From: PGYU01 sp964637845
GTDB lineage: Bacteria; Bacteroidota; Ignavibacteria; Kapaibacteriales; UBA2268
Assembly (NCBI GenBank): GCA_964637845.1
Contig: CAZWXI010000092.1
Coordinates: 1-10,736, forward strand
Length of the DNA: 10,736 bases
Direction of reading: 5' to 3'
Shown: positions 1-5,991 of the stretch, piece by piece
Layout of the letters: the number at the start of each line of letters is the position of its first letter
How positions within the stretch are numbered: position 1 is the stretch's first letter
The notes under the pieces: model-generated
Told to the model about the DNA's origin: nothing
What the model saw: the letters and a program-made list of their open reading frames with translations, nothing else
The model's database searches: none
Made by a program: the position numbers and the translations under genes

Positions 1-381
1 TTCTTTTTCTTCGGGAGTTAATCTTGCTTGTTTATGGATAAGAGCATATAATCTGACGGGCATATCCCCGCGTTTGACTTCACGTGCTGAATCATGAGCA
101 TGGTCAGAAATCCCCTCTGAGACGTTAAGATATTCTCTACCCTCATGCACTTCGTAAGCTATAATGAATTTGATCGGAGCAATATATGAGTACCAGGGCC
201 ATACAGTTGTGTTACTATGGCAATCCATGCAAGCTCGGCGAAAATATTCTTTTGTCTGTGGTGAATCCCATTCAGGTTCGAATACGACAGGCGGATTAGT
301 TCTGTCAATCGGTATAAACTGTATTACCACAAGCGCAACAATAGCTGCAATAATCCATTTATTAGTTTTATTTTTTGTCAT
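1..381 (-). CDS. Haem-binding-domain protein with CxxCH motif (partial, C-terminus beyond left edge)
   Basis: This reading frame runs open from an ATG at 381 down to the left edge, giving 127 residues with no stop, so the C-terminus is missing. Residues 9-24 form a single hydrophobic segment that acts as an uncleaved anchor or signal peptide. Next comes CMDCHS (residues 51-56), a c-type haem attachment motif, followed by WPWYSYIAP (61-69), EVHEGREYLNVSE (77-89) and RGDMPVRLYALIH (104-116). This order matches, as far as I can recall, the 'haem-binding domain' family (Haem_bd, PF14376) common in Bacteroidota. The protein is expected to sit on the periplasmic side of the inner membrane with one covalent haem, and its physiological role is not established. 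It starts 17 nt after the xth stop, so the two are probably co-transcribed. No Shine-Dalgarno is visible. Family call fairly sure, function open. Confidence 0.85.
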   Translation of the reverse strand, partial: MTKNKTNKWIIAAIVALVVIQFIPIDRTNPPVVFEPEWDSPQTKEYFRRACMDCHSNTTVWPWYSYIAPIKFIIAYEVHEGREYLNVSEGISDHAHDSAREVKRGDMPVRLYALIHKQARLTPEEKE

Positions 382-398
382 TTTAATGTTGAACTTTA

Positions 399-1205
399 TT
401 ATAAATCTACTTCTAAAACAATTGGGCAGTGGTCAGAACCTTGTACATCAGGTAAGTGGTAAGAATTTTTGACTGTTTTTTGAAAATTATCTGTGACGAA
501 ATGATAATCAATACGCCATCCTACATTATTCTCGCGTGCGCGTCCACGTTGGCTCCACCATGTGTAGTGATCGCCGTCAATTGTGAACATCCTGAATGTA
601 TCAATATACCCGAGTTCGACAATTTTGTCAAGCTTAGCACGCTCGACGGGTAGAAATCCGGACACATCTTCGTTCTCTTTTGGTCGTGCGAGGTCAATTT
701 CATGATGAGCCGTATTGTAATCGCCGCTAATGATTATTGGTTTGCCTGATTTACGAACATTTTCGGCATAATCGAACAATGCGTCATAGAATTCGAGCTT
801 GTAGTCCACTCTATCCATACCCGACGTACCGCTAGGGAAGTATATGTTGAATAAATGAAAATCTGGAAACTCGGTCTGGACAACTCGCCCTTCGATGTCG
901 AATTTACCATTACCTATAGAAATATTTGTAGCGAGCGGCTTTAATTTGCTGTATGTTACTACGCCGCTATAGCCCTTCTTTGATTGGCTACTGTGGAAAT
1001 AACCGTAATACCCGGGAGGGTAACGTAATTCGGGTAAAATCTGTTCGGGTTCAGATTTTGTTTCCTGAAGAATGATTATGCCGGGTTGCTCTTGTTCGAT
1101 GAAAGTAAAAAGTTTGTTTTCATGCGAAATCGCATCGTATTTCCGTGAAGGATTTTGCCCCAGTAGCGACCTAATCCCGTTTATATTCCATGATATTATT
1201 TTCAT
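399..1205 (-). CDS. xth: Exodeoxyribonuclease III (AP endonuclease)
   Basis: This is a 268-aa exonuclease III/AP endonuclease of the endonuclease-exonuclease-phosphatase fold, the same length as E. coli ExoIII. It cleaves the backbone 5' of abasic sites and degrades duplex DNA 3' to 5' in base-excision repair in the cytoplasm. The expected active-site residues are all visible: N7 in SWNING, E48 in LQETK, Y122 in FNIYFPSG, D162 and N164 in SGDYNTAH, D233 in GWRIDYHF, and D258-H259 in GSDHCPI. I chose the ATG at 1205 rather than a possible ATG at 1310 because the protein begins with the conserved MKIISWNING and an AGGA ribosome site lies 5 nt upstream. The extra 35 codons would only translate the T-rich/A-rich spacer. 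It is followed after 17 nt by the haem-binding-domain gene on the same strand. No odd features. Confidence 0.96.
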   Translation of the reverse strand: MKIISWNINGIRSLLGQNPSRKYDAISHENKLFTFIEQEQPGIIILQETKSEPEQILPELRYPPGYYGYFHSSQSKKGYSGVVTYSKLKPLATNISIGNGKFDIEGRVVQTEFPDFHLFNIYFPSGTSGMDRVDYKLEFYDALFDYAENVRKSGKPIIISGDYNTAHHEIDLARPKENEDVSGFLPVERAKLDKIVELGYIDTFRMFTIDGDHYTWWSQRGRARENNVGWRIDYHFVTDNFQKTVKNSYHLPDVQGSDHCPIVLEVDL

Positions 1206-1210
1206 ATTTG

Positions 1211-1214
1211 TCCT
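1211..1214 (-). promoter_or_regulatory. Ribosome binding site of xth
   Basis: The minus strand reads AGGA five nucleotides before the ATG at 1205. This site, together with the conserved N-terminus, fixes the xth start at 1205 and excludes the in-frame ATG at 1310. Confidence 0.7.
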
Positions 1215-1276
1215 AATGTTTTGGTTTATACACGAAAAAAAAAATAAGAAATTTAAAAATATATTTGGAAATATGC

Positions 1277-1292
1277 TTTTTTTTTTTTTTTT
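1277..1292 (+). repeat. T16 homopolymer tract
   Basis: An uninterrupted run of 16 T lies between the putative -7 element (1260-1267) and the ribosome site (1315-1318) of the cysteine-rich protein gene. It is the longest single-base run in the window and is outside any coding sequence. Runs this long are prone to replication slippage and to sequencing-length error. Confidence 0.9.
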
Positions 1293-1314
1293 GCAACCAA
1301 GTATAAACAATCAT

Positions 1315-1318
1315 GGAG
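1315..1318 (+). promoter_or_regulatory. Ribosome binding site for the cysteine-rich exported protein
   Basis: GGAG followed by AAAG lies 8 nt before the ATG at 1327. It selects this ATG, which opens directly into a signal peptide, over the long upstream extension of the frame to 1072, which runs antisense through xth. Confidence 0.7.
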
Positions 1319-1326
1319 AAAGTATT

Positions 1327-1737
1327 ATGTTTGCATTTAAATTAATCATTATTTTTTTAATGATTACAACGTTCTTAGCTTTTACAAAAGCATACTCAGC
1401 AACTGCAACCGACAACCCTAATGACAGGTGCCCCGACAAAAGATGTTGTTACCCTGTTAAAGGTAATGAGTATCCACCCTGTGCCATTGTCGATGGATGG
1501 GGGTGTGCAACTACCATAAACGTTGATTGCATAGGCGTTTGGCAGACGGTTTTAGTTACTGTTCAAGTTTCCGATTATCCATATTGTGAAATTGGATATC
1601 CAGGCTATAATCAATGTTATATTCTTTCATGGCACCGAGACTGCTACGACGCATACAATTTTGAATTGGAATTATACAAAGCACAGATTGAAGCAAGCAG
1701 TAAATGCCAAAATGTAATCGTTGATATTTCAAAATAA
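1327..1737 (+). CDS. Cysteine-rich exported protein, function unknown
   Basis: I do not recognise this 136-aa protein. It begins with a typical signal peptide: one Lys at position 5, a hydrophobic core IIIFLMITTFLAF at 7-19, and likely cleavage near 24-27. The remaining roughly 110 residues hold ten cysteines (35, 40, 41, 52, 60, 68, 87, 97, 106 and 127) with many aromatic residues (YPYCEIGYPGYNQCY at 84-98). The even number suggests five disulfides in an oxidising compartment. The last 30 residues look helical. There is no T9SS sorting domain, lipobox or membrane helix, so it is probably periplasmic, or secreted by another route. It sits 15 nt before a T9SS cargo gene, and the two are very likely one transcript, suggesting they act together. 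The start is set by the GGAG at 1315. A disulfide-rich structural, binding or effector protein are all possible. Confidence 0.85.
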   Translation: MFAFKLIIIFLMITTFLAFTKAYSATATDNPNDRCPDKRCCYPVKGNEYPPCAIVDGWGCATTINVDCIGVWQTVLVTVQVSDYPYCEIGYPGYNQCYILSWHRDCYDAYNFELELYKAQIEASSKCQNVIVDISK

Positions 1738-1752
1738 TAAATTGAGGTTAGT

Positions 1753-3018
1753 ATGAAAACAACTGCATTGCTACTCTTTCTGCTACTATTTATCGCCAGA
1801 ACTAACGCCGATTATAGGCAAGCTCCACGTTTTTCAATATCAGAAGAACAAACAAACCTGAACCGTTGTTTTACGGTTGTAAACGATTTCGACACAGCCA
1901 TGGTGTTTTACATGTTTGCCGATGTTAAAGTCAATACAGCAAACGGAAGTTTTTACGTACCGCTATCAAGGAATTTAATTGAACTGCCCACGCAATCATA
2001 CAGAAGTCAAGGCACACAAGGCGTATTAAGTGATTTGAATGAATTGCTGACTACAGAGAGTTTTTATCTACCAGAAAATGCTACATCAATTGAATTTTTT
2101 AGGCAAGTGGCAACTAATTGGGACCCTTGCGGTGAACTTTCTGGTACAAATAATGACGGATTTTCGGGTGTACCCGATAGAACTGATTATTCAGTGGCAT
2201 TGATAAAGGTTTCAAATGACCAAGTTGTTTTGACATTGGACAGCGTATCGGCATTGCCTGCTACCGACGATACGAATCATTGGGTTGGGACTAATGTTGC
2301 ATTGTCTTATCATACTATCCCCGTGGCAGGTATGACGATTGAACCTGACAATTACTACCTGAGGATAAAAGTAAAACGGTTCGGTCCATCCCTATACGGC
2401 TTGCAAGCATCTGACAATTACAGCTATGTTAATGTGTCCGGACTGTGGTCAAAATACGGTGATTATATATCTACGGAACCTGAAATATCATATTTCGACA
2501 CGCTTAATACCATGTTCAGAAGCCAGTTGATACAGCACTTGGATTCAATTTACGCGACTAACCCAAATGGATTTGTACCTTTCCCTATATATTCTCCGCC
2601 CGGGTTCCGTGATGAATTTATGGACAGATATTATGGACCTTTTCAAGAATACGTAACAGCTTTGGGCGACACAATCTCAGCATATTGGTGGTCTTCTCCT
2701 AACGAAAAGCGAGCCTCTTCAAGCAAATTGGTGTCAAATTTCGATGAGTTCGCTATTGAATATATTGCGCCATCTATTGTAAACGGCAATCAACAGCTAT
2801 ATTTAAAAATCTACTCAACGCGAGAAACAGAAGTTGTAATATACGTCTCTGGCATCCAAGGACAAAGAATTATTGAAGCCCACAAAGGAAAAATTTCTGT
2901 GGGGAACAACACAATTTTTATCAACGGACTGAAATTACAGAACGGTGCATACTTTTTAAACGCAATTTCGAAAGAACTTAACAAAGCATCGTCAGTAAAA
3001 TTTCTACTAATTGAATAA
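1753..3018 (+). CDS. Secreted T9SS cargo protein with C-terminal sorting domain, function unknown
   Basis: This 421-aa protein has a signal peptide (residues 1-19, core ALLLFLLLFIA, cleavage near TNA-DY). A type A T9SS sorting domain spans roughly residues 328-421. Its hallmarks are a beta-rich stretch TEVVIYVSGIQGQ, then GAYFLNAIS (398-406) and the basic/hydrophobic end VKFLLIE. It should cross the inner membrane by Sec, pass the T9SS pore, lose the sorting domain and be attached to the surface or released. The central part (20-327) shows no family I know. It is rich in Tyr, Asn, Ser and Asp with only two cysteines (39 and 126), and looks like beta-sandwich extracellular protein. It contains VVLTLDSVSALP at 173-184 and a proline-rich stretch FVPFPIYSPPGF. 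GAGG lies 5 nt before the ATG, and the preceding cysteine-rich gene ends 15 nt upstream. A terminator follows at 3045. The export call is strong and the molecular role is unknown. Confidence 0.9.
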   Translation: MKTTALLLFLLLFIARTNADYRQAPRFSISEEQTNLNRCFTVVNDFDTAMVFYMFADVKVNTANGSFYVPLSRNLIELPTQSYRSQGTQGVLSDLNELLTTESFYLPENATSIEFFRQVATNWDPCGELSGTNNDGFSGVPDRTDYSVALIKVSNDQVVLTLDSVSALPATDDTNHWVGTNVALSYHTIPVAGMTIEPDNYYLRIKVKRFGPSLYGLQASDNYSYVNVSGLWSKYGDYISTEPEISYFDTLNTMFRSQLIQHLDSIYATNPNGFVPFPIYSPPGFRDEFMDRYYGPFQEYVTALGDTISAYWWSSPNEKRASSSKLVSNFDEFAIEYIAPSIVNGNQQLYLKIYSTRETEVVIYVSGIQGQRIIEAHKGKISVGNNTIFINGLKLQNGAYFLNAISKELNKASSVKFLLIE

Positions 3019-3044
3019 TTTTCGATTAGCCATAAATTATATAT

Positions 3045-3071
3045 AAGCAATCGTAATAGGTTGCTTTTTTT
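3045..3071 (+). terminator. Rho-independent terminator after the exported-protein pair
   Basis: An 8-bp stem pairs 3045-3052 (AAGCAATC) with 3059-3066 (GGTTGCTT), including one G-T pair, around a 6-nt loop. The T tract runs 3065-3071. It starts 27 nt after the stop of the T9SS cargo gene and isolates this unit from the downstream Nudix-parAB row. Confidence 0.8.
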
Positions 3072-3256
3072 GTAATTTTGCATGTATTGAGGTGTAGCAA
3101 TTTTGATATAGTAAAGAATTGTTGAATTTTTGGAGAACAAGTATGAACATAATTTCTGCTTGATCTTTGTTTATTGAAAAAACCAAAAGTTAGTTGAAAA
3201 GTTAAATCATTTTTTTTGTAAATTTGTATTTTGTATAATTTCGAAAAGCGAAACAT
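3072..3256 (+). promoter_or_regulatory. Intergenic leader region before the Nudix-parAB row
   Basis: These 185 nt carry no gene of normal size. A TAATTTTG at 3073-3080 matches the Bacteroidota -7 consensus but has no well-placed TTG upstream and lies directly after the terminator. A six-codon reading frame (3143-3163, MNIISA) has a good GGAG ribosome site at 3132-3135. It could be a leader peptide, a remnant of a lost gene, or chance. The better promoter candidate is at 3194-3226. No riboswitch or stable structure is apparent by eye. Confidence 0.35.
3194..3226 (+). promoter_or_regulatory. Candidate Bacteroidota-type promoter for the Nudix-parAB row
   Basis: TTG at 3194-3196 and TAAATTTG at 3219-3226 match the known Bacteroidota -33 (TTG) and -7 (TAnnTTTG) elements, separated by 22 nt. 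Transcription would begin near 3233, giving a leader of about 24 nt before the TTG start at 3257. The spacer is at the long end of the usual range. Assigned by consensus match only. Confidence 0.5.
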
Positions 3257-3802
3257 TTGGTAACAAAATGGGAAACACTTGCGATAAATCAAATTGCGGA
3301 TTTGAGAATATTCACCGCAAATGTGGTCGAGCGTTTGAATCCACTGACTCAGCAACGTGGTTTATTTACAGTTTTGGACTCACCAAATTGGGTAAACATA
3401 ATTCCCGTTACCGAAGAAGGTAATATTGTATTTGCGAAGCAATATAGACATGGGACTAATTCGATTACAATAGAAATACCTGGGGGATTAGCTGGAAAAT
3501 ATGAAATACCAACCGAAGCGGCTAAACGCGAATGTATAGAAGAAACCGGCTATATTGGTAATGGTGAGCCTATATTAATCGGCGAAAGCTACCCGAATCC
3601 TGCCTTTCAGAATAATAAATGCTCGACTTTCGTTTGGTTCGATTGTAAAAAAGTAAGCGGGCAGACACTTGATAAACATGAAATTATAGATATTATCGAA
3701 CTTTCTAAAAGCGATGTTAAGCAAATGATATTGAATAATCAGATTAATCATTCTGTAATTTTGGCTGCGTTATTTTATTTTCAACTTAAATACACATTAT
3801 AA
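3257..3802 (+). CDS. Nudix hydrolase, ADP-ribose/ADP-sugar pyrophosphatase type
   Basis: This 181-aa cytoplasmic Nudix hydrolase splits nucleoside diphosphate-linked substrates. The complete Nudix box is visible: G77, E83, then REC-IEETGY at 91-99 (G-x5-E-x7-REUxEExGU). It binds Mg2+ and supplies the catalytic glutamates. The flanking strand SPNWVNIIPVTEEGNIVFAKQYRHG (42-66) with IEIPGG (72-77), and NPAFQNNKCSTFVW (114-127) after the box, resemble the ADP-ribose pyrophosphatase branch; the exact substrate cannot be read from sequence. The start is TTG at 3257. An in-frame stop lies at 3236-3238, no ATG is available in frame, and VTKWE is where the family normally begins. An ATG at 3268 is out of frame. 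There is no strong Shine-Dalgarno. It is the first gene of the row and ends 2 nt before parA. Confidence 0.9.
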   Translation: MVTKWETLAINQIADLRIFTANVVERLNPLTQQRGLFTVLDSPNWVNIIPVTEEGNIVFAKQYRHGTNSITIEIPGGLAGKYEIPTEAAKRECIEETGYIGNGEPILIGESYPNPAFQNNKCSTFVWFDCKKVSGQTLDKHEIIDIIELSKSDVKQMILNNQINHSVILAALFYFQLKYTL

Positions 3803-3804
3803 TT

Positions 3805-4584
3805 ATGGGTAAAGTCATAGCTATTGCAAACCAAAAAGGCGGAGTCGGCAAAACAACAACTTCGGTAAATTTATCTGCATCATTGGCTGTTAAAGATTAC
3901 AGAGTTTTGATGATTGATATTGACCCGCAAGCAAATACTTCTGCAGGAGTCGGCATTGACACGAAGCGTTCAGACCATACTATTTATGAAGTGCTTGTGA
4001 ATAACATTGATATCAACTCAGCAATTCTCAAAACCGAAGTACCCAATCTTTGGCTTTTGCCATCGCACATAAACTTGGTAGGCGCCGAAATTGAACTTAT
4101 TGACTTGAAGAATCGTGAATTAATATTGAACGATGTACTAAAAACTATTCGTGATGACTATGATTTCATTGTGATTGATTGCCCGCCTTCACTCGGATTA
4201 TTAACTTTAAATGCATTATCAGCCGCTGATTCGGTACTGATACCAGTACAATGCGAGTATTATGCACTTGAAGGCTTAGGACAGTTGCTAAATACAATTT
4301 CAATTATTCAATATCAATTGAATACTGACCTTGAAATTGAAGGAGTACTGCTGACGATGTTTGATTCGAGGTTACGTCTTTCCAATCAGGTCGCAGATGA
4401 GGTTAAGCAACATTTCGGAAATAAGGTGTTTAAGACCGTAATCAATCGCAATGTGAGATTATCGGAAGCACCTAGTCACGGATTGCCCGTAATACTATAT
4501 GATGCACTATGTACAGGCACACAAAATTATATTGAATTGGCAACCGAATTGGTTGATAACAACAAAAAACACATCAGCAAATGA
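3805..4584 (+). CDS. parA: Chromosome partitioning ATPase ParA (Soj)
   Basis: This 259-aa ParA/MinD-family ATPase binds nucleoid DNA as an ATP dimer and, stimulated by ParB, moves parS-bound origins apart. The deviant Walker A motif KGGVGKTT is at 11-18 with the signature lysine K11. Walker A' is MIDIDPQANTSAG (36-48), and Walker B is FIVIDCPPSLG (121-131). The C-terminal NRNVRLSEAPSHG is typical of chromosomal Soj proteins. The short N-terminus, with no added DNA-binding domain, argues for a chromosomal rather than plasmid type I system. ATG follows the Nudix stop after 2 nt, and the stop overlaps the parB start by 4 nt (ATGA), which indicates translational coupling. No parS site is visible in the window. 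Confidence 0.97.
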   Translation: MGKVIAIANQKGGVGKTTTSVNLSASLAVKDYRVLMIDIDPQANTSAGVGIDTKRSDHTIYEVLVNNIDINSAILKTEVPNLWLLPSHINLVGAEIELIDLKNRELILNDVLKTIRDDYDFIVIDCPPSLGLLTLNALSAADSVLIPVQCEYYALEGLGQLLNTISIIQYQLNTDLEIEGVLLTMFDSRLRLSNQVADEVKQHFGNKVFKTVINRNVRLSEAPSHGLPVILYDALCTGTQNYIELATELVDNNKKHISK

Positions 4585-5525
4585 GCAAAACACAGCGAAA
4601 GAAAACAGGACTCGGCAAAGGACTCGGAGCATTAATTTCATCTGTGGAATTTGCCCCCGAAAAAGGTTTTAGTTTACACGGCAAAGAGAATGCTGAAAGC
4701 AGATTATTTGCCGAGATTAGCATTTCCGAAATAAGGGTAAATCCGTTTCAGCCACGTAAACACTTCGACCCGTCCGGAATTGAGGATTTAAAGAATTCTA
4801 TAAAAAAGCATGGCATTCTTCAGCCAATTATAGTGAGAAAAATTCAAGACGGATATGAATTAGTCAGCGGCGAACGGCGGCTCAGGGCTTCAACCGAAGC
4901 AGATTTGAAGAAAATACCCGCTTACGTATTAACCGTCAAATCAGATGCTCAGATGCTTGTCTTGGCAATGGAGGAAAACCTACAACGAGAAGATTTGAAC
5001 CCTATCGAAGTCGCTTACGGATATCAACAATTAATTGAAGAACTCAATTATACTCAGGAAAAAATAGCCGATAGATTCAGCAAAGATCGCTCTACAATAG
5101 CTAATACTCTGCGACTTTTGAAACTACCAGCGAAAATCCAAGAACTTTTGCGTGATAAAAAACTCAGTATGGGACACGCGAGAGCACTTTTAGCTCTAAA
5201 TGATGCCGCAAAAATCATATGGGCTGGAAACGAAGTAATAGAGAAAAAACTCAATGTACGTGAAACTGAAAATCTTGTAAGAAAAATCGAATCCGGAAGG
5301 ATTGCTACTGACAAGAGCAAAGCAAAAAATATTGAAAAAAATCAGGTAAACGATGCAATCAAGGCAATTTTAGCAGATAAAGCCGATAAATTAAGAGTTA
5401 AATTCGGCACCAATGTAAGAATTATTCCAAAATCAAAAGATAGTGGAACTATCGAATTCGAATTTTATTCGTCTGATGACTTGGAACGGCTTTATGATTT
5501 ATTTGAAATGATTAAAGATTCTTAA
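4581..5525 (+). CDS. parB: Chromosome partitioning protein ParB (Spo0J)
   Basis: This 314-aa ParB CTPase and DNA clamp loads at parS and stimulates ParA. The N-terminus holds the basic KKTGLGKGLGALIS segment (7-20) that in this family contacts and activates ParA. The CTP-binding domain contains NPFQPRKHF (54-62), GERRLRAS (97-104) and ENLQREDLNPIE (132-143). A helix-turn-helix for parS recognition is seen around 158-182 (TQEKIADRFSKDRSTIANTLRLL), and KLSMGHARALLAL (194-206) follows. A lysine-rich linker (roughly 240-262) leads to the dimerising C-terminal domain. The length is normal. The start overlaps the parA stop, and the next gene starts 1 nt after its stop. Confidence 0.97.
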   Translation: MSKTQRKKTGLGKGLGALISSVEFAPEKGFSLHGKENAESRLFAEISISEIRVNPFQPRKHFDPSGIEDLKNSIKKHGILQPIIVRKIQDGYELVSGERRLRASTEADLKKIPAYVLTVKSDAQMLVLAMEENLQREDLNPIEVAYGYQQLIEELNYTQEKIADRFSKDRSTIANTLRLLKLPAKIQELLRDKKLSMGHARALLALNDAAKIIWAGNEVIEKKLNVRETENLVRKIESGRIATDKSKAKNIEKNQVNDAIKAILADKADKLRVKFGTNVRIIPKSKDSGTIEFEFYSSDDLERLYDLFEMIKDS

Positions 5526-5526
5526 A

Positions 5527-5952
5527 ATGACAAAATTCATCAGCTGCGCGAGTTTCAGAGTCAGATACGCCGATACGGATAGGATGGGATTTTTATATAA
5601 TGGTAATTATTTGACATTATTTGAAATCGGAAGAACCGAATTTATGAGAAATTATGGACTTCATTATCGAGTAATGGAAGATAAGGGCTATTTGCTGCCA
5701 TTGACACAGGCATATGCTAAATATGTCAACCCTGCTTATTATGACGATATTTTGGACATCCGCACTCAGTTGGTCTACAACGAAGGCGCTTTATTGCGTT
5801 TCAATTATAATATTTTCAAAGATGATACGATTATTACCGAAGGTTTTACAGAACATATTTTTATGAATGCGTCAACAAAGAAAGCAATGAGACCACCGAA
5901 ATTCTTCACCGAAATTTACTACAAAATTTTACATAATGATGAGAGGTCCTAG
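5527..5952 (+). CDS. Acyl-CoA thioesterase of the YbgC/4-hydroxybenzoyl-CoA thioesterase family
   Basis: This 141-aa hotdog-fold enzyme is expected to hydrolyse acyl-CoA thioesters in the cytoplasm. The family motif is RVRYADTDRMGFLYNGNYL at 11-29, with D18 as the expected catalytic aspartate, followed by LFEIGRTEFMRNYG (31-44). Where E. coli YbgC has YHANY this protein has YNGNY, so the histidine is replaced by asparagine. Similar Y-x-GNY forms are, to my knowledge, usual in Bacteroidota, so this is not a sign of inactivity. In Proteobacteria ybgC lies with tol-pal; here it is in the parAB row, starting 1 nt after parB. A 39-nt gap follows. Natural substrate unknown. Confidence 0.88.
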   Translation: MTKFISCASFRVRYADTDRMGFLYNGNYLTLFEIGRTEFMRNYGLHYRVMEDKGYLLPLTQAYAKYVNPAYYDDILDIRTQLVYNEGALLRFNYNIFKDDTIITEGFTEHIFMNASTKKAMRPPKFFTEIYYKILHNDERS

Positions 5953-5991
5953 CATACTTTTTTACGCTTTGATTAACAATTGGGTTAAATA

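Larger units (their letters stand above)
1206..1326. promoter_or_regulatory. Divergent intergenic region with long A and T tracts
   Basis: This 121-nt spacer separates xth (minus) from the cysteine-rich exported protein (plus), so promoters for both should lie here. The plus strand has TATATTTG at 1260-1267, a full match to the Bacteroidota -7 consensus TAnnTTTG. I find no matching TTG about 20 nt upstream, where there is mostly A. On the minus strand, TAAATTTC (1255-1248) matches the same consensus in all but the last base, also without a good -33 partner. An A10 run lies at 1235-1244 and a T16 run at 1277-1292. If 1260-1267 is the active element, the T16 run falls in the first part of the 5' leader. 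Promoter assignments are inference. Confidence 0.4.

Noticed and set aside
81..86. CACGTG core as a possible parS site
   Set aside because: Only about 9 of 16 positions match the parS consensus, the flanks are not palindromic, and it lies inside the haem-binding-domain coding sequence.
164..653. Plus-strand open frames over 164-653
   Set aside because: They lie antisense to the haem-binding-domain gene and xth, both of which show conserved family motifs.
1206..1310. Extended N-terminus of xth from an ATG at 1310
   Set aside because: It would translate low-complexity spacer (KKKKK, poly-Phe). The conserved N-terminus and an AGGA site support the start at 1205.
1072..1326. Extended N-terminus of the cysteine-rich protein
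   Set aside because: It is antisense to xth and to the spacer. The ATG at 1327 has a GGAG site and opens directly into a signal peptide.
2811..3355. Two overlapping 109-aa minus-strand frames
   Set aside because: They are antisense to the T9SS cargo tail, the terminator, the promoter and the Nudix start, with low-complexity AT-rich content and no recognisable motif.
3268..3423. Out-of-frame ATG at 3268 giving a short protein with several cysteines
   Set aside because: It overlaps the Nudix gene in another frame. The Nudix frame has a full family match through this stretch.
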